Source of the DNA: an uncultured bacterium
GTDB taxonomy: Bacteria; DRYD01
NCBI GenBank assembly: GCA_937139605.1
Contig: CAKZQG010000043.1
Coordinates: forward strand, 8,631 to 72,630
Reading direction: 5' to 3'
DNA: 64,000 nt
The notes beneath the pieces are model-generated. The model saw only the letters and a list, made by a program, of their open reading frames with translations, ran no database searches and was not told the origin of the DNA. Position numbers and translations under genes: made by a program. Positions 36,748-45,925 of the stretch are shown in pieces; the stretch's first letter is position 1, and each line of letters begins with the position of its first letter.

Positions 36748-38589
36748 TTAATTCACCTCCATTAATTTTATTCCTAATTCTTTTAACTGGATTTCATCAA
36801 CTTCAGAAGGAGCTTTAGTAAGCAAACATGTTCCACTTTGTGTTTTTGGAAACGCTATAACCTCCCTTATACTACTATATCCTAATAATAAAGCAATAAT
36901 TCTATCAATTCCTAAAGCTATTCCCCCATGGGGAGGTACCCCATATTTAAAAGCTTCTAATAAAAATCCAAATTTTTTATTAGCTTCTTCCTCTGTTATC
37001 CCTATTATATTAAATATTATTTTTTGAAACTCAATATCAGTTATTCTTATACTTCCGCTAGCTACCTCAACCCCATTTAATACTAAATCGTAAGCTAAAG
37101 ATCTAATAGATAAAACCTCTTTAACAAAATTATCATCATAAATAATTTTTGGATCTTTTTGTAATTCTTTATATATCATATAAACTTTAGGTTTATCTTC
37201 TTCTAAAACATTAGTAAAAGGATGATGTTCAGGAGAAATTTTTCTTATTATCTTATCCCCTACCTTTTCTTCTTCTACTTTAAAAAGTGGGAAATTATCA
37301 ACCCAAAGAAAATAAAAATCCTTAACAGGCCTTAATAATTTATTATCTATTAAATAATTCTTTATCAAAACTAATTCATTCAAATAATTCTTAGAAGAAA
37401 TAATAAAAACAATATAATCTCCATTAGCAAAATCATTTTCTTTTCTTAAATAACTATCTACTTCATTAACATCTACAAACTTAACTAAACTACCCTTAAA
37501 TTCACCATTACTAGAAATAAAATATAAAAATTTTAAATTATTCTGTTTCAAAAATTCATTGAGTTTATCTAATTCTTTACGAGTTAATCCTAAATTTTTA
37601 AAGAATATGTAATAAGTTTGATTAATATTAAAATTCTCATCATTTAAATTTATTTTAATTGAATTATTCCATTTTTTAATAGGATAATTATACCTTAAAT
37701 CAGGTTTATCAGAATTAAAATGTTCAATAGCATATTTATAATCAATAACTTCAAAAGGAGTATTTATATCAATCCCTAAATTATTAAGAGCAAATTCTAG
37801 TAAATTTTCAACTAATAAAAAGATATCATTTTTAGAAATAAAAGACATTTCTATATCGACCTGAGTAAATTCTGGTTGTCTATCAGCCCGTAAATCTTCA
37901 TCTCTTAAGCACTTAGCTATCTGGAAATACCTATCTATACCAGATACCATTAGAATTTGTTTAAAGAGTTGAGGAGATTGAGGAAGAGCATAAAATTTTC
38001 CCAGTTGAAGTCTTGAAGGTACTAAAAAATCCCGTGCTCCTTCAGGAGTAGGTTTAGCTAACAAAGGTGTCTCTATTTCTAAGAAATCCTCATTATCCAT
38101 AAAATCCCTTATATATTTTATAAGCTTATGCCTAAAGAACATATTCCTAAACATCTGTAATCTTCTTAAATCTAAATACCTATATCTCAATCTAAGGGAT
38201 TCATCTATTTTTAAATCCCTTATATCTTTATAGTCATCATTAATCATAAAAGGTAAAGGCTCACTTTTAGAAAGTATCTTAAATTCCTTAGCAATTACTT
38301 CAAAATTGCCTGTAGCTATATTAGGATTGACATTTTCAGCAGGCCGCTCTTTTACTATACCTATAACTTCTAAAACATCTTCTAAAGATAATTTTTCTAT
38401 TTTTAGTTCCTTTGGTAAAACTACTTGAACAACACCTGTTCTATCCCTTAAATCAATAAAAGTAATTCCCCCCATATCTCTAAACCTATGAACCCAACCA
38501 TATAATTTTACAACTTTATTAATATATTTCTCATTTATTTTACCACACCATACCCTGTCTTTATAGGTATAATCAATTTGCTTAAGCAT
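36748..38589 (-). CDS. aspS: Aspartyl-tRNA synthetase
   Basis: 613 aa bacterial-type class IIb enzyme. The N-terminal OB fold (YGWVHRFRDMGGITFIDLRD) binds the anticodon. The catalytic core has TPEGARDFLVPSR, QSPQLFKQILM, motif 2 (DEDLRADRQPEFTQVD) and motif 3 (GGIALGIDRIIALLLG), with the GAD insertion domain between. ASGSIRITD precedes motif 3. GGGGAGTG lies upstream of the ATG. Whether it also charges tRNA-Asn cannot be told from the sequence. Confidence 0.96.
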   Translation of the reverse strand: MLKQIDYTYKDRVWCGKINEKYINKVVKLYGWVHRFRDMGGITFIDLRDRTGVVQVVLPKELKIEKLSLEDVLEVIGIVKERPAENVNPNIATGNFEVIAKEFKILSKSEPLPFMINDDYKDIRDLKIDESLRLRYRYLDLRRLQMFRNMFFRHKLIKYIRDFMDNEDFLEIETPLLAKPTPEGARDFLVPSRLQLGKFYALPQSPQLFKQILMVSGIDRYFQIAKCLRDEDLRADRQPEFTQVDIEMSFISKNDIFLLVENLLEFALNNLGIDINTPFEVIDYKYAIEHFNSDKPDLRYNYPIKKWNNSIKINLNDENFNINQTYYIFFKNLGLTRKELDKLNEFLKQNNLKFLYFISSNGEFKGSLVKFVDVNEVDSYLRKENDFANGDYIVFIISSKNYLNELVLIKNYLIDNKLLRPVKDFYFLWVDNFPLFKVEEEKVGDKIIRKISPEHHPFTNVLEEDKPKVYMIYKELQKDPKIIYDDNFVKEVLSIRSLAYDLVLNGVEVASGSIRITDIEFQKIIFNIIGITEEEANKKFGFLLEAFKYGVPPHGGIALGIDRIIALLLGYSSIREVIAFPKTQSGTCLLTKAPSEVDEIQLKELGIKLMEVN

Positions 38590-38642
38590 ATTATCTACAC
38601 TCCCCTTTTCTATTTCTTTATGTAAATACTATTTTTAATTTT

Positions 38643-39167
38643 TTAATCAAATAATTTTTTTAAATTTTGTAATAAAGTTAAGTAAGTTTGTTCTAGAGAA
38701 AAACTAATAACTCTAACATCAGAAATAGTAGTCATAAAATTATGATCCCCTATAAATCTGGGTAATATATGAAAATGAATATGTTGATCAACCCCAGCTC
38801 CCGCCGCTCTACCTACATTAGACCCTATATTATAACCATCCATATTATAGCTTATATTTAATACTCTTTTTGATAATATTATCAAATCAAAAATTTCCCG
38901 TTTTTCTTCGTCAGTTAATAACTCAATATCACTAATATGTCTATAAGGTATAATCATTAAATGTCCATTAATATAAGGATATTTATTTAACATAATAAAA
39001 GAATAAACAGCTTTATACAAAACCAAGTTTTCAACCGAAGGTTCTATATCTTTAATTTTTATATCATTATAATAGCAAAATATACATTTATCAGAAGGAT
39101 TATTTTTATTATAATTCATTAAATATTCTCCTCTCCAAGGAGCATATAATATTTTTAGTTCTTTCAT
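38643..39167 (-). CDS. HIT-family nucleotide hydrolase/transferase
   Basis: 174 aa. Histidine-triad motif HIHFHILPR with the preceding GAGVDQ, and an N-terminal CIFCY zinc-type pair (CxxC) as in many HIT proteins. Typically hydrolyses AMP-linked substrates such as Ap4A or AMP-lysine. Just 8 bp downstream of the LolA-like gene, and 53 bp before aspS, so probably cotranscribed. Confidence 0.9.
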   Translation of the reverse strand: MKELKILYAPWRGEYLMNYNKNNPSDKCIFCYYNDIKIKDIEPSVENLVLYKAVYSFIMLNKYPYINGHLMIIPYRHISDIELLTDEEKREIFDLIILSKRVLNISYNMDGYNIGSNVGRAAGAGVDQHIHFHILPRFIGDHNFMTTISDVRVISFSLEQTYLTLLQNLKKLFD

Positions 39168-39175
39168 TTTAATTT

Positions 39176-40054
39176 TTACTTATTTTGTTTATATTGAGGG
39201 GGTATAAAAATATCCTCAGGGGGTTTTTTTTCTCTTACAGAAGTATCAAATAAATCATCAGATAATCCAACATTAACAGAAATATTTTCCAAATATAAAA
39301 CCCATGCTAGCTTTTTATTATTAGGATTATCATAAGAGAAATTATAAATAAGAATTTTAGTAGGGAACGGTCTTCCATCATTTATATAACTTATACCCTT
39401 ATACACTACCTCTATACCAGTTTGTTCCTTAGAAAAAGGATAGAAAATAAACTTAGCAGGCAGATAATTATTAGGATCTAAATACATTCTATATCTTTCA
39501 TACATTTTAGAAGTATCAATGAAACTAATAACAACTAAATTTTTTCCTTTTTCTTGGCCTGTTCCAATTTGTTCATATCCTACAACTACAGGATATAAAA
39601 TCTTTTCAACTTCAGGATACCTTAATAAGGGGAAAAATGGGAAATTAACAATTAAAGGATATCTATTATCTTTAGATATATTAAGAGGATAAGGAGCATC
39701 ATTTTTTAAAATAACAGTATATTCTCCATCTTTAATAGTAATTAGGATAACCCCTTCTAAAGATGAATGATAAACAAATTCAGTTTCTATGCGTAAATAA
39801 TAAGGTTCCTTATAAAATATTTTTCCTTTACCAATTAAAGGGATATCTTCTTCTTTAGCTGCTATTTTTTTAGAATCCTTAGATACATCTTGAGCTCTAA
39901 ATTCATAATCTATAACCATATCCTTTATTTTTGTATATTTTCCAATATAAACTTTTTTAATATAATCAAATGCAGCATTATAAGTAAAACTATTAATTTT
40001 TAATAAAAATATAAAAAAAATAAGGAAACTAAAAAGATATTTTTTATTTAACAT
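39176..40054 (-). CDS. LolA-like outer-membrane lipoprotein carrier-type protein
   Basis: 292 aa, signal peptide at residues 1 to about 24 (YLFSFLIFFIFLLKINSF). The mature part has the alternating beta pattern of the LolA/LolB half-barrel: GKGKIFYKEPYYLRIETEF, YTVILKNDAPYPLNI, MYLDPNNYLPAKFIFYPF. Such proteins ferry lipoproteins or hydrophobic molecules across the periplasm. Longer than LolA of Proteobacteria (about 200 aa), so it may be a relative with its own ligand. Its presence supports a diderm envelope. Confidence 0.65.
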   Translation of the reverse strand: MLNKKYLFSFLIFFIFLLKINSFTYNAAFDYIKKVYIGKYTKIKDMVIDYEFRAQDVSKDSKKIAAKEEDIPLIGKGKIFYKEPYYLRIETEFVYHSSLEGVILITIKDGEYTVILKNDAPYPLNISKDNRYPLIVNFPFFPLLRYPEVEKILYPVVVGYEQIGTGQEKGKNLVVISFIDTSKMYERYRMYLDPNNYLPAKFIFYPFSKEQTGIEVVYKGISYINDGRPFPTKILIYNFSYDNPNNKKLAWVLYLENISVNVGLSDDLFDTSVREKKPPEDIFIPPQYKQNK

Positions 40055-40112
40055 ATAGCCTTAAATTATAACCTCCATAATTATTTTAGTTAATATAAAA
40101 ATTTCATAAAAA

Positions 40113-40820
40113 TCAAATTCTATTAATAATAAAAGAGGATACACTAAATATAGCTTGATCTATTTCATACCAATCATATAAAGATAAGAATTCTTCATTA
40201 TACTCAAAATAAGTATCTCTAGGGGTCCTAACAGCATTAGAACTCATTAAAAATTTTCCTTTAAAAAATAATTTTACTTTATAAATCCTATCAGCAACTC
40301 CTACAGGAATATACATATTCCCAACCAATTGAGAACTTTCCATTAACATATGAAGCAACTCATTACCGTCTGTTAAATCAAAAACCTTTAAAACCAATTT
40401 ATCAAAATCACTAATATTATTTACTTCCCAATAAGCAAATATCCAATAAGGATCAATAGGTAACAAATAAATATAATCTTTATTATATCTGCTAGGAAGA
40501 TCTTGAATAAAATCACTTTTTAAGCTTTGCATATTAATTAGATTTGCTTGTTCAAAACTACTTTTAAGAGTATCTTTAAAAGAATAAACAAAATCTAAAT
40601 TAACTCTATTTTCATTAAACAAAATGTTATTAGTATCTAATTTTAAAAATTCTTCATTAATATTATTTATTTCCTGTTCTTCCATAACTTTAAACCATCT
40701 ATAAATTGTACTCTTTGAGATTTTATATTCTTCAGATATTCTTTTTATACTCCAATTATCTACTTTGAATCTATACCATAATATTTTAGCTAATTCTGGT
40801 AAATCTTTTTTCTTTCGCAT
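40113..40820 (-). CDS. DUF4912 protein with N-terminal helix-turn-helix
   Basis: 235 aa. Residues about 5-50 form a helix-turn-helix of the resolvase/transposase kind (SIKRISEEYKISKSTIYRWF). The second half is DUF4912: LPSRYNKDYIYLLPIDPYWIF, then AYWEV, and SNAVRTPRDTYFEYNEEF at the end. DUF4912 genes are often found with glycogen metabolism genes; here glgA lies two genes upstream. The fusion suggests a sugar-responsive regulator, which is inference. GGGAGGGT precedes the ATG. Stop is TGA. Confidence 0.78.
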   Translation of the reverse strand: MRKKKDLPELAKILWYRFKVDNWSIKRISEEYKISKSTIYRWFKVMEEQEINNINEEFLKLDTNNILFNENRVNLDFVYSFKDTLKSSFEQANLINMQSLKSDFIQDLPSRYNKDYIYLLPIDPYWIFAYWEVNNISDFDKLVLKVFDLTDGNELLHMLMESSQLVGNMYIPVGVADRIYKVKLFFKGKFLMSSNAVRTPRDTYFEYNEEFLSLYDWYEIDQAIFSVSSFIINRI

Positions 40821-40847
40821 ACAAATACCCTCCCATAAATAACTATA

Positions 40848-43800
40848 TTAATTCAACATATTATTAATAGAATTTAATTTAGCTTTAACAATCCCTATCA
40901 TTAATCCTTCTTTTCCATAAATAACAATAATATTATTTTTAAAACTCCAACTAAAAATTATTCCATTTTCTAACTCTTCATAATAATTATTTATGTCTTT
41001 TATAAATTCATATAATTCAGATAAATAACTTATATTTTTATCTTTAAAGACACTATCATTACTAAAATAATCCCCAAAATTACTATCTTTAATAACAGCT
41101 ACTCCATCAATCTTAGGATTATTAATAATATTAAAAATATCCATAGATACTTTATCTAATTCTTGATTTTTATTCAATTTAATTTCACTTTCTTTAATAG
41201 GACTTTCTTTAATAGGAATTAAATCAAGATTTAATTCCTGTTTTAAAAATTGATCTACTTCAGATTTTATTTCTTTACTTAATTCTAAATCATTTTGTTT
41301 AATATCTTCTTTTAACTCAACTCCTTCTTTAAATTCAACTGATTCAATATTTATGTCTTCCATACTACTAATTTCTGTATTAGCAATTCCATCTAAATCA
41401 TTGCTACCTATACTATCTAAATTAATATCATCTAAATTAATATTATCTAAATTAATATTATCCAAATTAAGATCATCTAAATTAATATTATCTAAATCTA
41501 AAGAATCTATATCTAAATTGAGATTTATATCTACATCAACTTTTTGAGCTTCTTCAAAAAATATCTCTTCATCTATATCTATTTTTAATATATCTTTATC
41601 TTTTTGTTCAAAAATTTTCTCATCATAAAAAATCTCTTTTTTAATTTCTTCTTTTGTATCTGGCAATCCTATTTTTCTTATTTCTTCTACTTTTCCAATT
41701 TCATTTAGTTCCTTATCTAGTATTTCTTTATTAAATATATCAACTCCATTCATTTTTTGTTCTTCTTTATTATCAGATAAAAATTGTTTTTGTGATTCTT
41801 CCTCGTTTAATATTAACTCTTTTTGTAAATTAATAGCAGCTGGATTAGCATCAGCTACTTGTGAAAAATCTATTGAATCTATTGAATCTATTGAATCTAT
41901 TGAAATGCTTCCTAAATTTTCAATCTGTTCTATTTCCTGATTAATTGTTTTTTCAGCATTTACTTGCTCAATTTCTTCGGTTATTTCATATTGCTTATTA
42001 TCAATAATATTTTCTAAATCAAAAGTTGTTTCTATATTGCTAATATCAATATTAGCTAAATCATTTCCAAGTAAATTAGATAATTCTAATTCATTTATTT
42101 TTTTCACTTCATCCTTATAAGTATTATCAAATTTTTTTATACTATCTTCTTCAAAAATATTAACTAAATTGCTATCCTTATTAAAACCACTTTTATCTAA
42201 TTCTTTACTATATTCATTATCAACAAAAGAAATATTTTCCTCAATTATTTTTTGGCTATTATCTTCATCCTTAAAAACAATTTCTTCTTTTATTATCTCA
42301 TCTTTAATTATTTCTTTTTGACTAATATCGTTATAATTACTATCAAGTCCAATATCATTAGCTTGATCTTTAAAATCATATGTAGCTGTTTCCTCTTTAA
42401 TAAATAATTCTTGTTTTATATCAAAATTTAAATTAATCTCTTCTATATTTAAGCTAATGTCTTTTAAATTAACGTTTTCTATTTTTTGTATTACATCTTC
42501 TTCCTTTTCCAATTCATTTATTATACTAAAATCTATATCTAAATTAAATTTATTTTTTTGATTATTATCAATTATTTCTAGTTTTTGTTGTTCATTAATA
42601 TCTTTAAATTCTTGGAATTTCTCAATTTGTTCTAATTTCTCAATCATTTCTACTTTCCCAATTTGTTCAGACTCACCAACTTGTTCTAACTTCTTAGTAT
42701 GCTCTGAATTCTCAATTTGCCCTAATATTTGGTTAATTTCTTCAATTTTCCTTAATTTTTCAGTTTGACTTAATTCCCCTACTTGCTCTAACTCTTCAAT
42801 TTGCTTCACTTCTTGCTTTTCCTTCTCTATTTGTTCTATTTTATCTGTTTGATCTAAACTTTCAATCTGTTTTAAGTTTTCTATTTGTTCTATTTTCTCA
42901 GCTTGTTCTACTTTCTCTTCTTGTTCTAAACTTTCAATCTCTTTTAAGTTTTCTATTTGTTCTATTTTCTCTTCTTGTTCTATTTTCTCTTCTTGTTCTA
43001 AACTTTCAATCTCTTTTAAGTTTTCCATTTGTTCTATTTTCTCAGCTTGTTCTACTTTCTCTTTTTGTTCTAAACTTTCAATCTGTTTTAAGTTTTCCAT
43101 TTGTTCTATTTTCTCAGCTTGTTCTACTTTCTCTTCTTGTTCTAAACTTTCAATCTCTTTTATTTTCTCAACTTGTTCCATACCTTCAATTTGTTCTATT
43201 TTCTCTGTTTGTATTAAGCTTTCAATTTGCTCTAAAGGCTGTTCTATCTTTTTAATTTGTTCCAGCTTCTCAATTTGGTCTATCTTTTCAACTTTTTCTA
43301 AGTCTTGAATTTGTTTTAAATTTTCAGGTTGTTCTAATTTTTCATGCGATTCTTTTAGTTGATCCTTTTCAGTTTCAATTACTTGAGATAATTCAGAAGC
43401 TTCCTGTTTTACTTCAATATGCAACTTAGTAAATTCATCTCTTAACTTTTGTAGAAAAACATTAAAATTAAGCAATTCATCATAAATAAAATTAATAACA
43501 ATATAATTATTAAGTATGCCTAAATTATTATCATTAAAAATTATTTGCTTAAAATAAGGGTCTAAGGAAGCAAAAATCTTTTCATATATCCTTTTTACTT
43601 TATTAATTTTCTTAGGCTCTTCAGAATAATATTTTTTTTCTTTAAAAGAATTAATTATATCCATTGGATTATCAATAACTAATTCAATTTCATTTCTTTT
43701 CTTTTCGTCTTCAAAAGGAATTATTTCATTAATATTAGATATTAACTTTGCTTTTAGTTCAGTTTTTATTTTAACTAATTGCTCCAAATTTTGATTTACA

Positions 43801-44123
43801 TTTTCAATAATAATATTAATCTCATTTAAATTTAAAGTTTGTAATAAAGCAATATCTTGAGATTCTAGATTATCAAAAAACGAATCTTTTTTAGCAGCAT
43901 ATTTTTTATAAAACTCCAAAATATTTAAAAACTTTGTTAAATTATTATTAAATAACTCCAATTGAGTTTGATTAAATATACTATAAGAAATTTCTTTAAT
44001 AAAATTAACAAATTCAGAATCTATAAAATAATTAAATAAAATATTAACTGAAAAAAGTTTAGGTAATTCTAGGATTTCTTGATTATAAAAAATATCATTA
44101 TTAAAATTAAGGATATTAATCAC
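40848..44123 (-). CDS. Giant low-complexity repeat protein of unknown function
   Basis: 1,091 aa, acidic. Residues 1-240 are helical. Residues about 250-520 are Glu/Gln/Lys repeats with a hydrophobic residue at every third position, including four near-identical 24-residue units (EQMENLKQIESLEQ and variants). The middle contains a DSI tandem. Residues about 840-910 have five-residue units of INLDN/LNLDD type, similar in shape to pentapeptide repeats. The last 110 residues look like a small alpha/beta domain (GIIFSWSFKNNIIVIYGKEGL). Start is GTG after AAGGGG. No signal peptide. Located between glgA and the DUF4912 gene. Confidence 0.75.
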   Translation of the reverse strand: MINILNFNNDIFYNQEILELPKLFSVNILFNYFIDSEFVNFIKEISYSIFNQTQLELFNNNLTKFLNILEFYKKYAAKKDSFFDNLESQDIALLQTLNLNEINIIIENVNQNLEQLVKIKTELKAKLISNINEIIPFEDEKKRNEIELVIDNPMDIINSFKEKKYYSEEPKKINKVKRIYEKIFASLDPYFKQIIFNDNNLGILNNYIVINFIYDELLNFNVFLQKLRDEFTKLHIEVKQEASELSQVIETEKDQLKESHEKLEQPENLKQIQDLEKVEKIDQIEKLEQIKKIEQPLEQIESLIQTEKIEQIEGMEQVEKIKEIESLEQEEKVEQAEKIEQMENLKQIESLEQKEKVEQAEKIEQMENLKEIESLEQEEKIEQEEKIEQIENLKEIESLEQEEKVEQAEKIEQIENLKQIESLDQTDKIEQIEKEKQEVKQIEELEQVGELSQTEKLRKIEEINQILGQIENSEHTKKLEQVGESEQIGKVEMIEKLEQIEKFQEFKDINEQQKLEIIDNNQKNKFNLDIDFSIINELEKEEDVIQKIENVNLKDISLNIEEINLNFDIKQELFIKEETATYDFKDQANDIGLDSNYNDISQKEIIKDEIIKEEIVFKDEDNSQKIIEENISFVDNEYSKELDKSGFNKDSNLVNIFEEDSIKKFDNTYKDEVKKINELELSNLLGNDLANIDISNIETTFDLENIIDNKQYEITEEIEQVNAEKTINQEIEQIENLGSISIDSIDSIDSIDFSQVADANPAAINLQKELILNEEESQKQFLSDNKEEQKMNGVDIFNKEILDKELNEIGKVEEIRKIGLPDTKEEIKKEIFYDEKIFEQKDKDILKIDIDEEIFFEEAQKVDVDINLNLDIDSLDLDNINLDDLNLDNINLDNINLDDINLDSIGSNDLDGIANTEISSMEDINIESVEFKEGVELKEDIKQNDLELSKEIKSEVDQFLKQELNLDLIPIKESPIKESEIKLNKNQELDKVSMDIFNIINNPKIDGVAVIKDSNFGDYFSNDSVFKDKNISYLSELYEFIKDINNYYEELENGIIFSWSFKNNIIVIYGKEGLMIGIVKAKLNSINNMLN
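42834..43165 (-). repeat. 72-bp tandem repeats coding for 24-residue units
   Basis: About four copies of a 72-bp unit within the giant protein, each coding a variant of ENLKQIESLEQEEKVEQAEK. The units differ by a few bases, so copy number could change by recombination. A 15-bp tandem (about 41395-41510) and a 9-bp tandem (about 41871-41905) lie in the same gene. Confidence 0.8.
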
Positions 44124-44204
44124 AACTATCCCCTTTTATAATTTTATAAAGTTTTTTAGTTTATCCTTCTTATTTTAATTAGATTTTCTTTATTAAATAA
44201 AAAA

Positions 44205-45683
44205 TTATTGAATAATAGACATTAACTGATTATATAGTTCAAAATATTTTTTACTACTAGTATTCCAACTAAAATCAAGTTTCATTAATTTTTTCCTAAA
44301 CTCAAATATAAAATCTTTATTTTTATATAAACTATGAGCTTTTTTAAGTGCTTCAAATAATAAATCAGAATTAGCTTTTTCTATGAGTATCCCTGTTCCA
44401 TTAGCTCTATCTTCAAATATATCAATTACAGAATCTTTTAATCCCCCTGTTTTAGTAGCAATAGGAATAGTACCATACTTATAAGAAATCATCTGAGACA
44501 ACCCACAAGGCTCAAATCTAGAAGGTATTAAAAAGAAATCAGAAGCAGCATAAATTTTCCTAGCTAAATCCTCTGAAAATTTTATATTAACACTAACAAA
44601 TTTAGGGTACTCCACAGCTAACTTTTCTATCTGCTTTTGAATATCTATATTCCCTGTACCTAAAACAACTAAATAAGCATCTATAGAACTATCCATTAAT
44701 TTCTTAAAACTATCATAAAGTATATCAAACCCCTTTTGATAATCTAATCTAGCCACTACCCCAAATAAAGGAATATCTAAATCATAATTATCTAAATTAT
44801 CCAATAATTTTAAATCCATTAAAAGCCTTAATTTATTTTCTTTTTTACCTTCATTTACATTATTAATATCATAATTTTTATATAAGCTATTATCAGTTAG
44901 TGGATTCCATAATTCATAATCAATCCCATTAAGAATTCCAACTAATTTATGAGAATTTAATTTAAGGATATTTTCTAACCCCATACCAAATTCCGAATAA
45001 TTTTGAATTTCATTAGCATAATTAGGACTAACAGTAGAAATTATATTACTTAACTCAATAGCACCTTTCATTAAATTTATCTTAGAATAATACTCACATT
45101 TATCTAAAATAAACCTTTTAAAATCAGTATCTATATTTATATTATCTAATATTTCTTTTGAAAAAATCCCTTGATAAGCTATATTATGAATAGTAAAAAT
45201 AGTCTTATTAGTTAAATTTAAATACTTAAGATAAAGAATAGTAAAAGAAGTGTGCCAATCATGACAATGTATAATATCATAATCACTTTGCTTAATAAAA
45301 TCAACTACAGCTAAATTAAATACTAAATATCTAAAAAACTCATCTTCAAAGGGTTTCCCAGTTTTATCTAAATAAATTCCTTCCCTTTCAAATAACTTCT
45401 CACTTTTAAATAAATATACTTTAAAATTATTATTACCAAAATTTTCTACTTGATAAATTCCATAACTATTATTTAATAGTTTATTTTCTAAAATTTTAAC
45501 TAATTTTAAATCTTGATTATAAAATTTTTTATAAAGGCTATCAGTTAAACTTCCATAATAAGGTAAAATAACATCTACTTTAGAATATTTAGATAATTCC
45601 TTAGGTAAAGAACCAATAACATCAGCTAAACCACCAACCTTAGCAAACGGAACCATTTCCATACTTACCATTAAAATCTTCAT
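44205..45683 (-). CDS. glgA: Glycogen (starch) synthase, GT5
   Basis: About 492 aa cytoplasmic glucosyltransferase that elongates alpha-1,4-glucan from ADP- or UDP-glucose. The N-terminal KVGGLADVIGSLPKELS carries the substrate-binding KxGGL. Other motifs are HCHDWHTS, LNGIDYELWNP, VARLDYQKGFD and the C-terminal ExxxxG site PSRFEPCGLSQMISYKYG, followed by GGLKDSV. The ATG at 45683 is chosen over an upstream TTG because AAAGGGGGT lies correctly before it. Head of a minus-strand run toward the repeat protein and DUF4912. Confidence 0.94.
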   Translation of the reverse strand: MKILMVSMEMVPFAKVGGLADVIGSLPKELSKYSKVDVILPYYGSLTDSLYKKFYNQDLKLVKILENKLLNNSYGIYQVENFGNNNFKVYLFKSEKLFEREGIYLDKTGKPFEDEFFRYLVFNLAVVDFIKQSDYDIIHCHDWHTSFTILYLKYLNLTNKTIFTIHNIAYQGIFSKEILDNINIDTDFKRFILDKCEYYSKINLMKGAIELSNIISTVSPNYANEIQNYSEFGMGLENILKLNSHKLVGILNGIDYELWNPLTDNSLYKNYDINNVNEGKKENKLRLLMDLKLLDNLDNYDLDIPLFGVVARLDYQKGFDILYDSFKKLMDSSIDAYLVVLGTGNIDIQKQIEKLAVEYPKFVSVNIKFSEDLARKIYAASDFFLIPSRFEPCGLSQMISYKYGTIPIATKTGGLKDSVIDIFEDRANGTGILIEKANSDLLFEALKKAHSLYKNKDFIFEFRKKLMKLDFSWNTSSKKYFELYNQLMSIIQ

Positions 45684-45925
45684 ACTCTTAACCCCCTTTA
45701 ATTTCAATTAAACTTACTAAAATATTCCCTAATTTCATTTAAAATTTCTTTCAAAAAATATTATATATATTATAATTTCACATTAAAAAAAAACTTACCT
45801 TCCTTAATTAAAAAATAATTTTTTAAATAATCTCATAATTTTTTAATAGCAGGAGAAAATTATAATTTTATCAAAATAAAAATTAGCTACAATAAAAATA
45901 TTACTATCGCAAATAGGGGGAAAAT

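Noticed and set aside
41353-41547. Plus-strand open frame opposite the giant repeat protein
   Set aside because: It is a mirror of the 15-bp coding repeat on the minus strand, with no ribosome-binding site or known motif.
42834-43165. Regularly spaced repeats as a CRISPR array
   Set aside because: They are an in-frame protein-coding repeat with no unique spacers, and no cas gene is nearby.
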